Shown piece by piece: positions 6,965 through 9,157 of a stretch of DNA of 9,157 nt. The notes beneath the pieces were generated by a model. It made no database searches. It was not told where the DNA came from and was given only the letters and a program-made list of their open reading frames with translations. The stretch's first letter is position 1. The number at the start of each line of letters is the position of its first letter. This DNA comes from Bordetella parapertussis (GTDB lineage: Bacteria > Pseudomonadota > Gammaproteobacteria > Burkholderiales > Burkholderiaceae_C). The stretch covers positions 1 to 9,157 of the forward strand of contig CAMDSU010000063.1 of the NCBI GenBank assembly GCA_945907335.1, in the 5' to 3' direction. Made by a program: the position numbers and the translations under genes.

Positions 6965-9157
6965 TCAGTCTGCCGGGGTATCTTCGTTGCTGCCCTCTTG
7001 CTGTTGCGCCAAGGCGAGCTCTTCGGCTTCGTTCTCGGTGATCGCGCGACGCTCTGCCTCGTCCATCAAGTCCTTGGCTTTGCGTGCCCTGTGGTAGGCC
7101 ATGCCTGAACCGGCAGGGATGAGTCGGCCGACGATGACGTTCTCTTTCAAGCCACGCAGTTCGTCGCGCTTGCCCATGATGGCAGCCTCGGTGAGAACGC
7201 GGGTGGTTTCCTGGAAGGAAGCCGCTGAAATGAACGAATCGGTAGACAAGGAGGCTTTGGTGATACCCAACAACAAATTGGTGTAGGTGGCGGGCATCTT
7301 GTTATCGCGTTGCAATGCTTCGTTGGTGTTGAGCATTTCTGAACGCTCCACTTGTTCACCGCTGATGTAATTGGTGTCACCGACATTGTCGACCACCACA
7401 CGGCGCAACATCTGACGAACAATCACTTCAATGTGTTTGTCGTTGATCTTCACACCTTGCAAACGGTAAACGTCTTGCACTTCGTCGACGATGTAACGCG
7501 CCAATTCTTCGATACCGAGCAAACGCAAAATATCTTGCGGGTCTGCGGGGCCGTCGACAATACTCTCGCCTTTGTTGACCACCTGGCCTTCGTGCACCAC
7601 GATGTTTTTCTCTTTGGGAATGAGTTCTTCCCACACAGTGCCTTCAGGGTCAGTGATCTGCAAGCGGATCTTGCCTTTGGTTTCTTTACCGAAGGACACG
7701 GTACCGGTCATCTCAGCCAGAATGCCTTTGTCTTTCGGCGAACGTGCTTCGAACAACTCGGCCACACGCGGCAGACCGCCGGTGATGTCTCGTGTCTTCT
7801 GACCTTCCACAGGAATACGCGCCAGCACTTCGCCGGGGCCCACGTCCTGGCCGTCGCGCACTTGAATCAGCGCGCCCACTTGGAAGCCGATGGTCACAGA
7901 ATGGTCGGTGCCGGGAATCTTCACTTCTTTGCCTGAAGCGTCGATCAACTTGACCTGCGGACGCACCACTTTGGTGGAACCGCGACGCTTGGGGTCAATG
8001 ACCACCAAGGTAGACAAGCCGGTGACTTCGTCCAATTGCTTGGCAACGGTCAAACCTTCCTCGACGTTTTCAAATTGTGTTTTACCGGCAAACTCGGTGA
8101 TCACAGGACGTGTCAACGGATCCCAGTTAGCCAATATCGTGCCGGCCTTGATGCTCTGGTCCGGCTTGATTGCCAAAATCGCACCGTAAGGCACTTTGTG
8201 GCGCTCGCGCTCGCGGCCTTGCTCGTCATGGATCACGATTTCACCAGAGCGTGAAATGACGACCAACTCTTTTTTGCTGTTGGTCACATAGCGCATGGTG
8301 GCGTTAAAGCCGATCACGCCGTTGGACTTGGCATCCACGCTGGACGCGACAGCCGCACGGGAGGCCGCGCCGCCGATGTGGAAGGTACGCATGGTCAACT
8401 GTGTGCCTGGCTCACCGATGGATTGCGCGGCGATGACACCGACAGCTTCACCGACGTTGACCAAACCGCCACGGCCCAGATCGCGGCCATAACACTTGGC
8501 GCACAAACCAAAACGTGTTTCGCAGTTAAGCGCTGTGCGAACCTTGATTTCGTCCACGCCCAGCAATTCGATCTCGTCGATCAAATCCTCGTCCAACATC
8601 TCGCCAGCTGGCACCAGTGTTTCGCGGGTTTCAGGATGCACCACGTCTTCAGCCACGGTACGGCCGAGTACACGGTCACGCAAGGATTCGATGACTTCAC
8701 CGCCTTCGACGATGGCGCGCATCAACTGTCCGTTGCTGGTTCCGCAGTCTTCTTCAATGACCACCAAGTCTTGGGTCACGTCCACCAAACGGCGTGTCAA
8801 GTAGCCTGAGTTTGCGGTTTTGAGCGCTGTGTCAGCCAGACCTTTACGTGCACCGTGTGTGGAGATGAAGTACTGCAACACGTTGAGACCTTCGCGGAAG
8901 TTCGCAGTAATAGGCGTTTCAATGATGGAGCCATCAGGCTTGGCCATCAGTCCACGCATACCGGCGAGCTGACGGATTTGAGCGGCAGAACCGCGCGCAC
9001 CCGAGTCGGCCATCATGTAGATGGAGTTGAACGACTCTTGCTCTACTTCGTTGCCATGGCGGTCAATGGTTTTCTCTTTGCGCAATTGGTCCATCATGAC
9101 TTTGGAGACCGCGTCACCTGCCTTGCCCCAGATGTCAACCACTTTGTTGTAGCGCTC
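6965..9157 (-). CDS. rpoC: DNA-directed RNA polymerase beta' subunit, C-terminal half (5' end outside window)
   Basis: RpoC is the catalytic beta' subunit of RNA polymerase. The frame stays open to the right edge (E-R-Y-N-K before the GTG Val codon at 9142), so about 730 C-terminal residues are present and the N-terminal half lies beyond the window. Recognisable elements in order are the secondary-channel region [20 protein letters not shown], the bridge helix [20 protein letters not shown], the second zinc site with cysteines in EEDCGT and [11 protein letters not shown], and the trigger loop [14 protein letters not shown]. The cysteine spacing (74, 7, 3) equals that of E. coli C814, C888, C895 and C898, and the same offset puts the trigger-loop Arg and His on E. 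coli R933 and H936. By that offset the C-terminus falls about one residue from that of the E. coli protein, which implies that the SI3-type insertion is present. The C-terminal clamp/jaw region ends in an acidic tail ([15 protein letters not shown]). No defect is visible. Confidence 0.98.
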   Translation of the reverse strand, partial: ERYNKVVDIWGKAGDAVSKVMMDQLRKEKTIDRHGNEVEQESFNSIYMMADSGARGSAAQIRQLAGMRGLMAKPDGSIIETPITANFREGLNVLQYFISTHGARKGLADTALKTANSGYLTRRLVDVTQDLVVIEEDCGTSNGQLMRAIVEGGEVIESLRDRVLGRTVAEDVVHPETRETLVPAGEMLDEDLIDEIELLGVDEIKVRTALNCETRFGLCAKCYGRDLGRGGLVNVGEAVGVIAAQSIGEPGTQLTMRTFHIGGAASRAAVASSVDAKSNGVIGFNATMRYVTNSKKELVVISRSGEIVIHDEQGRERERHKVPYGAILAIKPDQSIKAGTILANWDPLTRPVITEFAGKTQFENVEEGLTVAKQLDEVTGLSTLVVIDPKRRGSTKVVRPQVKLIDASGKEVKIPGTDHSVTIGFQVGALIQVRDGQDVGPGEVLARIPVEGQKTRDITGGLPRVAELFEARSPKDKGILAEMTGTVSFGKETKGKIRLQITDPEGTVWEELIPKEKNIVVHEGQVVNKGESIVDGPADPQDILRLLGIEELARYIVDEVQDVYRLQGVKINDKHIEVIVRQMLRRVVVDNVGDTNYISGEQVERSEMLNTNEALQRDNKMPATYTNLLLGITKASLSTDSFISAASFQETTRVLTEAAIMGKRDELRGLKENVIVGRLIPAGSGMAYHRARKAKDLMDEAERRAITENEAEELALAQQQEGSNEDTPAD

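Noticed and set aside
7352..7936. A 194-codon open frame on the + strand opposite rpoC
   Set aside because: It lies fully antisense to conserved rpoC and is rich in His, Phe and Val as expected from complementing RpoC codons. It shows no family motif, so it is a shadow frame.
1..9157. Mobile elements, CRISPR arrays, tRNA or rRNA genes, or a hidden novel system
   Set aside because: No transposase, direct-repeat array, cloverleaf-like or rRNA-like sequence was seen on either strand. Nearly every base is accounted for by core genes.

Overview
This is an ordinary core-genome region, most likely from a betaproteobacterium of the order Burkholderiales (Comamonadaceae-like, possibly a freshwater type with moderate GC). 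The placement rests on remembered protein resemblance: a fused-type acyl-CoA mutase close to Burkholderiales IcmF, an RpoC that aligns almost without gaps to the E. coli protein at its metal and trigger-loop residues, and the gene order rsmB - DUF4390 - ntrY - ntrX. No database search was possible.

Layout. At the left edge the + strand carries the C-terminal two fifths of a coenzyme B12-dependent isobutyryl-CoA mutase (icmF), cut at its 5' side by the window edge. It runs convergently into a tightly packed minus-strand cluster. Reading right to left, the minus strand holds the 3' half of rpoC (cut by the right edge), a 61-base gap with a compact hairpin, and then five genes joined by overlaps or gaps of at most 14 bases: a LemA-like membrane protein, rsmB (16S rRNA m5C methyltransferase), an exported DUF4390 protein, ntrY (membrane sensor histidine kinase) and a short ntrX-like response regulator. 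Coding density is close to complete, and the only gap longer than 20 bases is the one after rpoC.

How the genes relate. RpoC and RsmB belong to transcription and ribosome maturation. NtrY and the NtrX-like protein form a two-component pair, and the exported DUF4390 protein overlaps the start of ntrY by four bases, so it is translationally linked to the kinase. The most unusual point is that the NtrX-like regulator consists only of a receiver domain, a linker and a Fis-type helix-turn-helix. The sigma-54-interacting AAA+ ATPase domain normally found in NtrX is absent. The mutase gene belongs to acyl-CoA (branched-chain or short-chain) metabolism and is probably unrelated to the minus-strand cluster.

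I found no tRNA, rRNA, CRISPR array, insertion sequence, phage gene or obvious novel system in this window.
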